Positions 1 to 8,341 of a DNA stretch of 64,000 bases are shown in pieces. A program made the position numbers and the translations under genes. The notes below the pieces were generated by a model, which had not been told where the DNA came from, ran no database searches, and saw only the letters and a program-made list of their open reading frames with translations. Position 1 is the first letter of the stretch; every line of letters begins with the position of its first letter. Source of the stretch: Streptomyces sp. JH34 (GTDB lineage: Bacteria > Actinomycetota > Actinomycetes > Streptomycetales > Streptomycetaceae); contig NZ_JAJSOO010000001.1 in assembly GCF_029428875.1 (NCBI RefSeq), positions 5,456,001 to 5,520,000 on the forward strand, read 5' to 3'.

Positions 1-584
1 AGCTGGAGGACCAGGGACGCAAGGCGCTCGCGCTCGGCCGCGAGGACCTGGCCCGCGAGGCGCTGTCGAGGCGCGCCGCCCTCCAGCAGCAGGTCACGGA
101 CCTGGAGACGCAGCACCAGACGCTGCAGGGCGAGGAGGAGAAGCTCACTCTCGCGGCCCAGCGCCTGCAGGCCAAGGTGGACGCCTTCCGCACGAAGAAG
201 GAGACCATCAAGGCCACCTACACCGCGGCCCAGGCCCAGACCCGGATCGGTGAGGCCTTCTCCGGCATCTCCGAGGAGATGGGCGACGTCGGCCTGGCGA
301 TCCAGCGTGCCGAGGACAAGACCCAGCAGCTCCAGGCGCGTGCGGGGGCCATCGACGAGCTGCTGGCCTCCGGCGCGCTCGACGACCCGTCCGGCACGGC
401 GAAGGACGACATCGCCGCCGAGCTGGACCGGATCTCCGGTGGTACGGATGTAGAACTGGAACTGCAGCGCATGAAGGCCGAGCTGGCCGGCGGTTCCGCC
501 GGACAGCAGCAGGCCATCGAGGGCGGCGCCGAGGACGCGGCACCGCAGTCGCAGCAGTCCCCGCACAAGTTCGACAAGCAGTGA
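1..584 (+). CDS. pspA: PspA/IM30 family phage-shock protein (3' part)
   Basis: The reading frame is open from base 3 and gives 193 residues to the TGA at 582-584, so the N-terminal part lies outside the window. The protein is almost entirely charged, heptad-like helix, rich in Gln, Glu, Lys and Arg, as in PspA/IM30 coiled coils. The segment ARTR-like 'QTRIGEAFSGISEEMGD' near the middle and a Gln-rich disordered tail are typical of actinobacterial PspA. Members of this family assemble on the inner face of the membrane and protect it under envelope stress. A small PspAA gene follows 10 bp later, which supports the call and suggests co-transcription. The promoter is not in the window. Confidence 0.88.
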   Translation, partial: LEDQGRKALALGREDLAREALSRRAALQQQVTDLETQHQTLQGEEEKLTLAAQRLQAKVDAFRTKKETIKATYTAAQAQTRIGEAFSGISEEMGDVGLAIQRAEDKTQQLQARAGAIDELLASGALDDPSGTAKDDIAAELDRISGGTDVELELQRMKAELAGGSAGQQQAIEGGAEDAAPQSQQSPHKFDKQ

Positions 585-594
585 GGGCGGCGTC

Positions 595-873
595 ATGATC
601 GTACGGATCATGGGGGAGGGCCAGGTCGTACTGGCCGACAGTCATGTCGCCGAGCTGAACAAGCTCGACGACATACTCCTCGCGGAGATGGAGAGCGGTG
701 ACGGGCCTGGCTTCCGGACCACGCTCCACGCGCTCCTGGACAAGGTGCGTGAACTCGGCGCACCTCTCCCCGACGACTCCCTGGAGCCGTCCGAACTGAT
801 CCTGCCGTCACCTGACGCCACGCTCGAAGAGGTGCGTTCCATGCTCCGCGACGACGGGCTGATCCCCGGCTGA
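595..873 (+). CDS. pspAA: PspA-associated protein PspAA
   Basis: A 92-residue acidic protein that starts MIVRIMGEGQV and has the short beta-rich head and helical tail of the PspAA domain, a partner encoded next to PspA in actinobacteria. It begins 10 bp after the pspA stop, with a GAGGGCGGC stretch as a plausible ribosome site. It has no signal peptide or membrane segment, so it should act in the cytoplasm with PspA. The exact biochemical role is not known to me; family assignment rests on sequence appearance and position. Confidence 0.78.
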   Translation: MIVRIMGEGQVVLADSHVAELNKLDDILLAEMESGDGPGFRTTLHALLDKVRELGAPLPDDSLEPSELILPSPDATLEEVRSMLRDDGLIPG

Positions 874-1005
874 CCGGAGCCACCCGCTCCGCACTCCTCA
901 CGGTGCCCCGCCCCGGTCCGCCCGGCGCGGGGCACCGCTCTGTTCCCGCGCGCCACCGCACGGTCGTCCCGACGGCGAACGGTCCGGGGCCCGCACCGTG
1001 ACGGC

Positions 1006-2325
1006 GTGCGGACGCCTTCCGGACCGGCCCGTCGACGACACGCCGTACCGTTGCTCGACGTGACCACCCTCGGAACCGGGTTCGTGCGCCCCCGCCGCTG
1101 GCTGCGCGGCCATCCCCTCGCCTTCGACCGGGGGCTGGCGGCGGCCGTGCTCGTCTGCATGATCTGCGCGTCGTTCGCAGAGCCGGACCCGGGCCACGGG
1201 CCCGTCTTCCACGCCCGTCCCCCCGAACCGCTCAGCGTGCTGCTGATGGTGCTCGCCGCCGGGGCGCTCGTCCTGCGCCGGCGCAGGACCGTGGCCGTGC
1301 TGGCCGTGACGGGGCTGCTGTCCGCCGTCGGGTTCCTCCTGACGGATCCACCCGCCCCCGTGGTGCTGAGCGTGGTCATCGCGCTGTTCACCGTCGCGTC
1401 GCGCACCGACCGCCCCACCACCTGGCGGACCGGCCTGCTGACCATGGTGGTGCTGACCGTGGCGGCGATGGTGGTCGGCCCGACCCCCTGGTACAGCCAG
1501 GAGAACGTCGGGGTGCTCGCCTGGACGGGGCTGGCCTGCGCGGCCGGGGACGCGGTACGCAGCAGGCGCGCCTTCATCGACGCGATCAGGGAACGGGCCG
1601 AACGCGCGGAGCGCACCCGTGAGGAGGAGGCCCGCCGCAGGGTCGCCGAGGAGCGCCTGCGGATCGCCAGGGACCTCCATGACGTCGTCGCCCACCACAT
1701 CGCCCTGGTCAACGTGCAGGCCGGGGTCGCCGCCCACGTGATGGACAGGCGCCCCGACCAGGCGAAGGAGGCGCTCGCCCACGTACGCGAGGCCAGCCGT
1801 TCCGCGCTCAACGAGCTGCGGGCCACCGTCGGGCTGCTGCGCCAGTCCGGCGACCCGGAGGCGCCCACCGAACCGGCGCCGGGGCTCGCCGTCCTCGACG
1901 CGCTGGTCGACACCTTCCGCAACGCCGGGCTCCCCGTCGAGGTGGCCTGCACCGACCCGGACAGCCCGCTGCCCGCTGCGGTCGACCTCGCCGCCTACCG
2001 GATCATCCAGGAGGCCCTGACCAACGTGCGCAAGCACGCCGGTGCCGATGCGAAGGCCGAGGTGAGTGTCGTACGCGTCGGAGAGACCGCGGAGATCACC
2101 GTGCTCGACGGCGGCGGGGGACAGGACACCCCACCCGCGCCCGCCGACGGGGGCGGCCACGGCCTCATCGGCATGCGCGAGCGCGTCACAGCCCTCGGCG
2201 GCACCCTCACGGCCGGACCCCGTTACGGAGGCGGCTTCCGGGTCCATGCGATCCTGCCCCTCACGACCCGCACACGCACGCCGGAGCGGCCGGACACGGC
2301 GGGCGCGACGGGGGGATGCGCATGA
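1006..2325 (+). CDS. Sensor histidine kinase, NarL/DesK type
   Basis: 439 residues. The N-terminal half holds about four to five hydrophobic segments (roughly residues 43-58, 76-90, 95-112, 118-132 and 143-160). A charged helix (about 188-220) leads into the HisKA_3 motif ARDLHDVVAHH, with the probable phospho-His at 225. The ATPase domain follows, with an N-box near 'ALTNVRKHA' and a G-box ending 'GGHGLIGMRERV'. It should autophosphorylate and pass the phosphate to the response regulator encoded next, whose ATG overlaps this stop codon. The GTG at 1006 is the most upstream start; GTG 1060 is an alternative, and neither has a strong ribosome site. The signal is unknown; position suggests a role with the RND permease downstream or with envelope stress. 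Confidence 0.9.
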   Translation: MRTPSGPARRRHAVPLLDVTTLGTGFVRPRRWLRGHPLAFDRGLAAAVLVCMICASFAEPDPGHGPVFHARPPEPLSVLLMVLAAGALVLRRRRTVAVLAVTGLLSAVGFLLTDPPAPVVLSVVIALFTVASRTDRPTTWRTGLLTMVVLTVAAMVVGPTPWYSQENVGVLAWTGLACAAGDAVRSRRAFIDAIRERAERAERTREEEARRRVAEERLRIARDLHDVVAHHIALVNVQAGVAAHVMDRRPDQAKEALAHVREASRSALNELRATVGLLRQSGDPEAPTEPAPGLAVLDALVDTFRNAGLPVEVACTDPDSPLPAAVDLAAYRIIQEALTNVRKHAGADAKAEVSVVRVGETAEITVLDGGGGQDTPPAPADGGGHGLIGMRERVTALGGTLTAGPRYGGGFRVHAILPLTTRTRTPERPDTAGATGGCA

Positions 2326-3011
2326 CGCCCATCAAGGTGCTGCTCGCCGACGACCAGGCACTGCTGCGCAGCGCGTTCCGGGTGCTGGTCGACTCCGAAT
2401 CCGACATGCAGGTCGTCGGGGAGGCCGCCGACGGGGCGGAGGCCGTGACGCTGGCCCGTTCGACCCGCGCCGACGTCGTGCTGATGGACATCCGCATGCC
2501 GGGCACCGACGGACTCACCGCGACGCGGATGATCAGCGCGGACCCGGACCTGGCGGGCGTACGGATCGTCATGCTCACCACCTTCGAGGTGGACGAGTAC
2601 GTCGTGCAGTCCCTGCGCGCCGGTGCGTCCGGCTTCCTGGGCAAGGGCGCGGAGCCGGACGAGCTGCTCAACGCCATCCGCGTCGCCGCGGCCGGTGAGG
2701 CGCTCCTCTCCCCGGTCGCGACCAAGGGCCTCATCGCGAGCTTCCTCGCCCAGGGCGGCAGCGCGGGGGAGGGGCCGGACGGAGCGGAGTACGCCCAGCG
2801 CCTCGCCGCGCTCACGGGGCGCGAGCGTGAAGTGCTCGTCCAGGTCGCCGGCGGGCACTCCAACGACCAGATCGCCGACCGGCTCGTCGTCAGTCCCCTC
2901 ACCGTGAAGACCCATGTGAACCGGGCCATGGCGAAGCTGGGCGCGCGGGACCGGGCGCAATTGGTCGTCATTGCGTACGAATCGGGCCTGGTGCGCCCCA
3001 GGGTGGAGTGA
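2316..3011 (+). CDS. NarL/LuxR-type response regulator
   Basis: 231 residues. A receiver domain (about 5-125) contains the acidic pair at 12-13 ('LLADDQ'), the phospho-acceptor Asp58 in 'VVLMDIRMPGTDG', and a Thr/Lys face ('MLTTF', 'GKGAEP'). A LuxR helix-turn-helix occupies about 160-225 ('LTGREREVLVQVAGGHSNDQIADRL'). It is the partner of the kinase just upstream. Two in-frame ATGs exist: 2316, and 2322, which forms an ATGA overlap with the kinase stop and may be the translationally coupled start. It likely binds DNA as a dimer when phosphorylated; the RND permease gene 205 bp downstream is an obvious candidate target (inference). Confidence 0.92.
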   Translation: MRMTPIKVLLADDQALLRSAFRVLVDSESDMQVVGEAADGAEAVTLARSTRADVVLMDIRMPGTDGLTATRMISADPDLAGVRIVMLTTFEVDEYVVQSLRAGASGFLGKGAEPDELLNAIRVAAAGEALLSPVATKGLIASFLAQGGSAGEGPDGAEYAQRLAALTGREREVLVQVAGGHSNDQIADRLVVSPLTVKTHVNRAMAKLGARDRAQLVVIAYESGLVRPRVE

Positions 3012-3047
3012 CGGGTGTAGATCCGGCTACTCCAGCTGCGGTATGCG

Positions 3048-3074
3048 CGGCCCGGGAAAGCAACCCGGGGGCCG
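3048..3074 (+). terminator. Weak GC hairpin after the two-component pair
   Basis: GGCCCGGG and a matching CCCGG...GGCC arm, separated by AAAGCAA, can fold into a short stem with a bulge downstream of the response regulator. There is no T-run. It may end the two-component transcript or be part of the permease leader; low confidence. Confidence 0.35.
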
Positions 3075-3216
3075 ACGATTCCGCCCGCGGGCCCGGCGAT
3101 CGTAGAGGTGGGCGGTCTGTGTCCCTGTGATCGCCGGCGTGAGCACGCCCCGTGCACCGTCGTGACCACCTGCAGGCGCCCACCTGCCGCGTACGCCACA
3201 GAAGAGAGACCCACCC

Positions 3217-6200
3217 ATGTCCTGGCTGTCCAGATTCAGCCTCGCGCAACGGGCTTTGATCGGACTGATCTCGATCGTCGCGCTCGTTTTCGGAGCGATC
3301 GCGATCCCGCAGCTCAAGCAGCAGCTGCTGCCCACCATCGAACTCCCGATGGTGTCGGTGCTGGCGCCCTACCAGGGCGCGTCCCCCGATGTGGTCGAGA
3401 AGCAGGTCGTCGAACCTCTCGAGAACGCCATCAAGGCCGTCGACGGCGTCGAGGGCGTCACCTCGACCGCCAGCGAGGGCAACGCCCTCGTCATGGCGAG
3501 CTTCGACTTCGGTGACGAGGGCACGAAGCAGCTCGTCGCCGACATCCAGCAGGCGGTGAACCGCGCCCGCGTCCTGCTGCCCGACTCCGTGGACCCGCAG
3601 GTCGTCGCGGGTTCGACGGACGACATCCCGACCGTCGTCCTGGCCGTCACCTCGGACAAGGACCAGCAGGCGCTGGCCGACCAGCTCGACCGCACGGTCG
3701 TCCCGGCACTCGAGGGCATCGAGGGTGTCGGCCAGGTCTCCGTGGACGGTGTCCAGGAGATCCAGGTCTCGGTCGTCCCCGACGACAGGAAGCTCGCGGC
3801 GGCCGGCCTCGACGCGGGCTCGCTGTCCCAGGCGCTCCAGGCCGGCGGCGCGACCGTACCCGCCGGATCCTTCTCCGAGGCGGGCAAGAGCCGCACCATC
3901 CAGGTCGGCGGTTCCTTCACCTCGCTCCAGCAGATCGAGGACCTCGAGGTCTCCGCGCGGAACGCGGCGACGGGCGAGGCCGGCAAGCCCGTCCGAGTCG
4001 GTGACGTCGCCACGGTGAAGCAGGAGCCCGCCGCCGCGGTCTCCCTCACCCGGACGAACGGCAAGCCGAGCCTCGCCGTCATGGCGACGATGGACAAGGA
4101 CGGCAGCGCCGTCGCCATCTCGGACGCCGTCCAGGACAAGCTCCCGGACCTGCGCAAGGACCTCGGTCCGGGCGCGGAGGTCACCGTGGTCTCGGACCAG
4201 GGCCCCGCCGTCTCCAAGTCGATCTCCGGTCTGACCACCGAGGGTGCGCTCGGTCTGCTCTTCGCGGTCGTCGTCATCCTGGTCTTCCTGGCGTCGATCC
4301 GCTCCACGCTGGTGACCGCGGTGTCCATCCCGCTGTCCATCGTGCTCGCGCTGATCGTGCTCTGGACCCGTGACCTCTCGCTGAACATGCTCACCCTCGG
4401 CGCGCTGACCATCGCGATCGGCCGCGTCGTGGACGACTCGATCGTCGTCCTGGAGAACATCAAGCGGCACCTCGGCTACGGCGAGGAGCGCCGGTCGGCG
4501 ATCGTCACCGCCGTCAAGGAGGTCGCCGGGGCGATCACCTCGTCCACGCTCACCACCGTCGCGGTCTTCCTCCCCATCGGCCTGGTCGGCGGCATGGTCG
4601 GCGAGCTCTTCGGTTCGTTCTCGCTCACCGTCACCGCGGCTCTGCTGGCCTCCCTGCTGGTCTCCCTGACCGTGGTGCCGGTGCTGTCCTTCTGGTTCCT
4701 GCGCGCGCCCGAGGGCACCGCCGAGAACCCGGAGGAGGTTCGCCGCCAGGCCGAGGAGAAGGAGGCGGCGAGCCGGCTCCAGCGGATGTACGTCCCCGTG
4801 CTCCGCTTCGCCACCCAGCGGCGCGTCGCAAGCGTCGTCATCGCCCTCGTCGTGCTGTTCGGCACCTTCGGCATGGCGCCCCTGCTGAAGACGACGCTCT
4901 TCGAACCGGGCGAACAGGAGGTTCTCACGCTCAAGCAGGAGCTGACCCCCGGCACCAGCCTGGAAGCGGCGGACGAGGCCGCGCGGAAGGTCGAGAAGGT
5001 CCTGGCCGCGGACAAGGGCATCGAGGACTACCAGGTCACCGTCGGATCGTCCGGCTTCATGGCGGCCTTCGGCGGCGGTACGGGAGCCAACCAGGCCTCC
5101 TACCAGATCACCCTCGAGGACGCGGCTGACCACGAGTCCGCGGAGAAGAGGATCGGCACGGCACTCGGCGAGCTCGACGGCATCGGCGAGGCCACGTTCG
5201 CCTCGGCCGGTGAGTTCGGTTCCCAGGACCTGAGCGTCATCGTCAAGGCTGCCGACGCCGAGGTCCTGAAGAAGGCGTCCGAAACCGTGCGTGGCGAGGT
5301 CGCCGAGCTCGAGGACGTCACCGACGTCCAGAGCGACCTGTCCCAGAGCATCCCGCGGATCTCGGTCAAGGCCAACGACAAGGCGGCGGCCGCGGGCTTC
5401 GACCAGGCAGCGCTCGGCGGGTTCGTCGCGGGGGCGGTGCGCGGCACCCCGTCCGGCAAGGCGGTCCTGGACGACACCGAGCGCGACATCGTCATCAGGT
5501 CCTCGCACCCGGCCACCACCATGGCCGAGCTCAAGGCCTTGCCGCTCGGTCCCGTGAAGCTCGGCGACATAGCCGACGTGGAACTGGCGCCGGGGCCTGT
5601 CTCGATGACCCGGATCGACGGTCAGCGCTCCGCCACGGTCACCGCGAAGCCGACCGTCGACGACACCGGCGCGGTCAGTACCGCGCTCCAGAAGAAGATC
5701 GACGCCCTGGACCTCCCCGACGGTGCCACCGCCACCATCGGCGGTGTCACCCAGGAGCAGGACGACGCCAACAAGAAGCTGATGCTCGCCATGCTGGCGG
5801 CCGTCGCCATCGTCTTCATCCTGCTGGTCGCGACCTTCCGGTCGCTCGTCCAGCCGCTGATCCTGCTGGTCTCCATCCCCTTCGCGGCGACGGGGGCCAT
5901 CGGCCTCCTGCTCGTCACCGGTACCCCGATGGGTGTCCCGGCGATGATCGGCATGCTGATGCTGATCGGCATCGTGGTGACCAACGCGATCGTGCTGATC
6001 GACCTGATCAATCAGTACAGGGCGCAGGGGATGGGGGTCGTCGAAGCGGTCATGGAGGGCGGCCGTCACCGTCTGCGTCCCATCCTGATGACGGCACTGG
6101 CGACGATCTTCGCCCTGGTCCCGATGGCCCTCGGCGTCACCGGCGAAGGCGGCTTCATCTCCCAGCCGCTGGCCCTTGTGGTCATCGGCGGCCTGATCAC

Positions 6201-6372
6201 CTCCACGCTGCTGACCCTGCTCCTGGTGCCGACGCTCTACGCGATGGTCGAACTCCGCAAGGAGCGCCGCGCCGGGAGGAAGGCGGCCGAACGCGAGGCG
6301 AAGTCCGGCGGGAGTGCCCCGGAGACGCCGGAGGAAGCCACCTCCGGGGAACCGGAGCCCGCGAAGGCCTGA
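3217..6372 (+). CDS. RND-superfamily efflux permease (HAE1/AcrB-like)
   Basis: 1051 residues, the usual size of an AcrB-type permease. A single N-terminal membrane helix (about 13-31) precedes a large extracytoplasmic loop, a bundle of five helices (about 340-500), a second large loop and a final bundle (about 865-1020). The signature 'GRVVDDSIVVLEN' around 405 carries the two adjacent Asp residues of the proton-relay helix. The C-terminal tail is charged and rich in Glu and Ala. Start ATG 3217 follows GAAGAGAG. No adaptor (HlyD/MFP) or outer-membrane factor is encoded nearby, as expected in a monoderm, where such proteins (for example SwrC/YerP of Bacillus) export amphiphilic compounds. The substrate cannot be told from sequence. 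Confidence 0.9.
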   Translation: MSWLSRFSLAQRALIGLISIVALVFGAIAIPQLKQQLLPTIELPMVSVLAPYQGASPDVVEKQVVEPLENAIKAVDGVEGVTSTASEGNALVMASFDFGDEGTKQLVADIQQAVNRARVLLPDSVDPQVVAGSTDDIPTVVLAVTSDKDQQALADQLDRTVVPALEGIEGVGQVSVDGVQEIQVSVVPDDRKLAAAGLDAGSLSQALQAGGATVPAGSFSEAGKSRTIQVGGSFTSLQQIEDLEVSARNAATGEAGKPVRVGDVATVKQEPAAAVSLTRTNGKPSLAVMATMDKDGSAVAISDAVQDKLPDLRKDLGPGAEVTVVSDQGPAVSKSISGLTTEGALGLLFAVVVILVFLASIRSTLVTAVSIPLSIVLALIVLWTRDLSLNMLTLGALTIAIGRVVDDSIVVLENIKRHLGYGEERRSAIVTAVKEVAGAITSSTLTTVAVFLPIGLVGGMVGELFGSFSLTVTAALLASLLVSLTVVPVLSFWFLRAPEGTAENPEEVRRQAEEKEAASRLQRMYVPVLRFATQRRVASVVIALVVLFGTFGMAPLLKTTLFEPGEQEVLTLKQELTPGTSLEAADEAARKVEKVLAADKGIEDYQVTVGSSGFMAAFGGGTGANQASYQITLEDAADHESAEKRIGTALGELDGIGEATFASAGEFGSQDLSVIVKAADAEVLKKASETVRGEVAELEDVTDVQSDLSQSIPRISVKANDKAAAAGFDQAALGGFVAGAVRGTPSGKAVLDDTERDIVIRSSHPATTMAELKALPLGPVKLGDIADVELAPGPVSMTRIDGQRSATVTAKPTVDDTGAVSTALQKKIDALDLPDGATATIGGVTQEQDDANKKLMLAMLAAVAIVFILLVATFRSLVQPLILLVSIPFAATGAIGLLLVTGTPMGVPAMIGMLMLIGIVVTNAIVLIDLINQYRAQGMGVVEAVMEGGRHRLRPILMTALATIFALVPMALGVTGEGGFISQPLALVVIGGLITSTLLTLLLVPTLYAMVELRKERRAGRKAAEREAKSGGSAPETPEEATSGEPEPAKA

Positions 6373-6386
6373 CCGCCTCCGACGAC

Positions 6387-6436
6387 GAGAGGGCCCCCGG
6401 GCCCCGTCCGCGAGGACGGGGCCCGGGGGCCCTCTC
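6387..6436. terminator. Strong bidirectional hairpin between RND permease and nadA
   Basis: A perfect 23-bp stem (6387-6409 with 6414-6436) around a GCGA loop. It lies between two convergent genes and can end transcription from both sides. There is no long T-run, which is common for Streptomyces terminators. Confidence 0.85.
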
Positions 6437-6461
6437 ATGTGCCGCGGCCGGCGGACGTGCC

Positions 6462-7661
6462 CTACGGCAGCGCCAGCATCCGTTCCAGCGCCAGCTTCGC
6501 GAACTTCTCGGTCTCCGCGTCGACCTGGATCCGGTTCACCAGGTTCCCCTCGGCCAGGGATTCCAGCGCCCACACCAGGTGCGGCAGGTCGATCCGGTTC
6601 ATCGTCGAGCAGAAGCACACCGTCTTGTCGAGGAAGACGATCTCCTTGTCCTCCGCCGCGAAACGTTCGGCCAGCCGGCGCACCAGGTTCAGCTCCGTGC
6701 CGATCGCCCACTTGGAGCCGGCCGGGGCCGCCTCCAGGGCCTTGATGATGTACTCCGTCGAGCCCACGTAATCGGCGGCCGCCACGACCTCGTGCTTGCA
6801 CTCGGGGTGCACCAGCACGTTGACGCCCGGGATCCGCCGCCGTACGTCTTCGACCGACTCCACCGAGAAGCGCCCGTGCACCGAGCAGTGCCCGCGCCAC
6901 AGGATCATCTTCGCGTCGCGGAGCTCCTGGGCGGTCAGGCCGCCGTTCGGCTTGTGCGGGTTGTAGAGGACGCAGTCCTCCAGGGACATCCCCATGTCGC
7001 GGACGGCGGTGTTCCGGCCCAGGTGCTGGTCCGGCAGGAAGAGCACCTTGGCTGCCGAGGGCTCCCCCTGCTCGAACGCCCACTCCAGCGCCCGCTTCGC
7101 GTTGGACGAGGTGCAGATGGTCCCGCCGTGCCTGCCGGTGAAGGCCTTGATGTCGGCGGAGGAGTTCATGTAGGAGACCGGCACGACCGCGTCGGCGACC
7201 CCCGCCTCCGTCAGGACGTCCCAGCACTCGGCGACCTGCTCCGCGGTGGCCATGTCGGCCATCGAGCAGCCCGCGGCCAGGTCCGGCAGGACGACCTTCT
7301 GGTCGTCGCCCGTCAGGATGTCGGCGGACTCGGCCATGAAGTGCACGCCGCAGAAGACGATGTACTCCGCCTCGGGCCGTGCCGCCGCGTCCCGGGCGAG
7401 CTTGAAGGAGTCGCCGGTGACGTCCGCGAACTGGATGACCTCGTCGCGCTGGTAGTGGTGACCGAGGACGAAGACCTTGTCCCCGAGCTTCTCCTTGGCG
7501 GCACGGGCGCGCTCCACCAGGTCCGGGTCGGACGGGGAGGGCAGGTCGCCCGGGCATTCGACCCCGCGCTCGCTCCGCGGGTCGGCCTCGCGGCCGAGCA
7601 GTAGAAGGGCGAGGGGTGTCGGCTGGACATCCAGGGGCTGGGCGGTGGTCACGACACGCAC
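6462..7661 (-). CDS. nadA: Quinolinate synthase A
   Basis: 399 residues. NadA condenses iminoaspartate with dihydroxyacetone phosphate to quinolinate in NAD synthesis and carries a [4Fe-4S] cluster. The three cluster cysteines are visible in 'FCGVHFMAESADIL', 'HPECKHEV' and 'VCFCSTMNR'; the 'LGHHYQRDEVIQFAD' motif of the active site is present near the N-terminus. The track start GTG 7661 sits inside AGAAAGG; the GTG at 7652 (VTTAQPLD) has better spacing to that ribosome site and may be the real start. nadB and nadC are not nearby. The divergent gene encodes an Fe-S carrier, which fits a cluster-dependent enzyme. Confidence 0.95.
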   Translation of the reverse strand: MRVVTTAQPLDVQPTPLALLLLGREADPRSERGVECPGDLPSPSDPDLVERARAAKEKLGDKVFVLGHHYQRDEVIQFADVTGDSFKLARDAAARPEAEYIVFCGVHFMAESADILTGDDQKVVLPDLAAGCSMADMATAEQVAECWDVLTEAGVADAVVPVSYMNSSADIKAFTGRHGGTICTSSNAKRALEWAFEQGEPSAAKVLFLPDQHLGRNTAVRDMGMSLEDCVLYNPHKPNGGLTAQELRDAKMILWRGHCSVHGRFSVESVEDVRRRIPGVNVLVHPECKHEVVAAADYVGSTEYIIKALEAAPAGSKWAIGTELNLVRRLAERFAAEDKEIVFLDKTVCFCSTMNRIDLPHLVWALESLAEGNLVNRIQVDAETEKFAKLALERMLALP

Positions 7662-7881
7662 CCTTTCTTTTCTGCGGAACGCCTTTTCGTCTAATTGACG
7701 CTATCTATCATAACCGCTTCGTGTCAGCTTGACGATGCCCATAGCGTCGATGTGACGCATCCCCTGGCCCGCGCGGTGTGCGAGCATGAAGGGAACAGAC
7801 ACGCGCCTGGCCCGGAATGAATCCGCGGCCCCGATGGTTGGACCGTCGGCAAGCAGTCCGTACAACCCGGGAGAGAAGCAG

Positions 7882-8238
7882 ATGTCCGTATCGGACGAGA
7901 CCACCACCGTGAGCGACGGCATCCTCCTGTCCGACGCCGCCGCCTCCAAGGTCAAGGCCCTGCTGGAGCAGGAGGGCCGGGACGACCTGGCACTGCGCGT
8001 CGCCGTTCAGCCCGGCGGCTGCTCGGGCCTGCGGTACCAGCTCTTCTTCGACGAGCGCTCGCTCGACGGGGACGTCGTGAAGGACTTCGGCGGCGTCAAG
8101 GTCGTCACCGACCGGATGAGCGCCCCGTACCTGGGCGGCGCCTCCGTCGACTTCGTGGACACCATCGAGAAGCAGGGCTTCACGATCGACAACCCGAACG
8201 CCACGGGCTCCTGCGCCTGCGGTGACTCCTTCAGCTGA
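7882..8238 (+). CDS. erpA: A-type iron-sulfur cluster carrier (HesB/ErpA family)
   Basis: 118 residues. The three cluster-binding cysteines of A-type carriers are present: Cys47 in 'PGGCSGLRY' and Cys111/Cys113 in 'GSCACGDSFS'. The family receives Fe-S clusters from the SUF machinery and delivers them to target enzymes. ATG 7882 is chosen over the upstream in-frame ATG at 7786 because it is preceded by GGGAGAGAAG at good spacing and gives the usual family length. It is divergent from nadA, whose product needs a [4Fe-4S] cluster. The symbol erpA is by family; iscA-like naming is possible. Confidence 0.92.
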   Translation: MSVSDETTTVSDGILLSDAAASKVKALLEQEGRDDLALRVAVQPGGCSGLRYQLFFDERSLDGDVVKDFGGVKVVTDRMSAPYLGGASVDFVDTIEKQGFTIDNPNATGSCACGDSFS

Positions 8239-8252
8239 CCCCTGAGTCGTAT

Positions 8253-8294
8253 GACGGCGGCGGCGCTCCCGGACTCGGGAGCGCCGCCGCCGTC
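8253..8294. terminator. Bidirectional hairpin after the Fe-S carrier gene
   Basis: A perfect 19-bp stem (8253-8271 with 8276-8294) and a GACT loop lie between two convergent genes. Some of the stem is a GGC repeat. Confidence 0.8.
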
Positions 8295-8341
8295 GTTCGT
8301 CCGTACGCGGAGAGGCCCGTGCGGACCTCTCCGCGCGGCCG

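Noticed and set aside
2968..7557. 1529-residue open frame on the minus strand opposite the RND permease
   Set aside because: It is an antisense shadow of high-GC coding DNA: low-complexity Arg/Asp/Gly/His text, no domain, and it overlaps two well-supported genes (RND permease and nadA).
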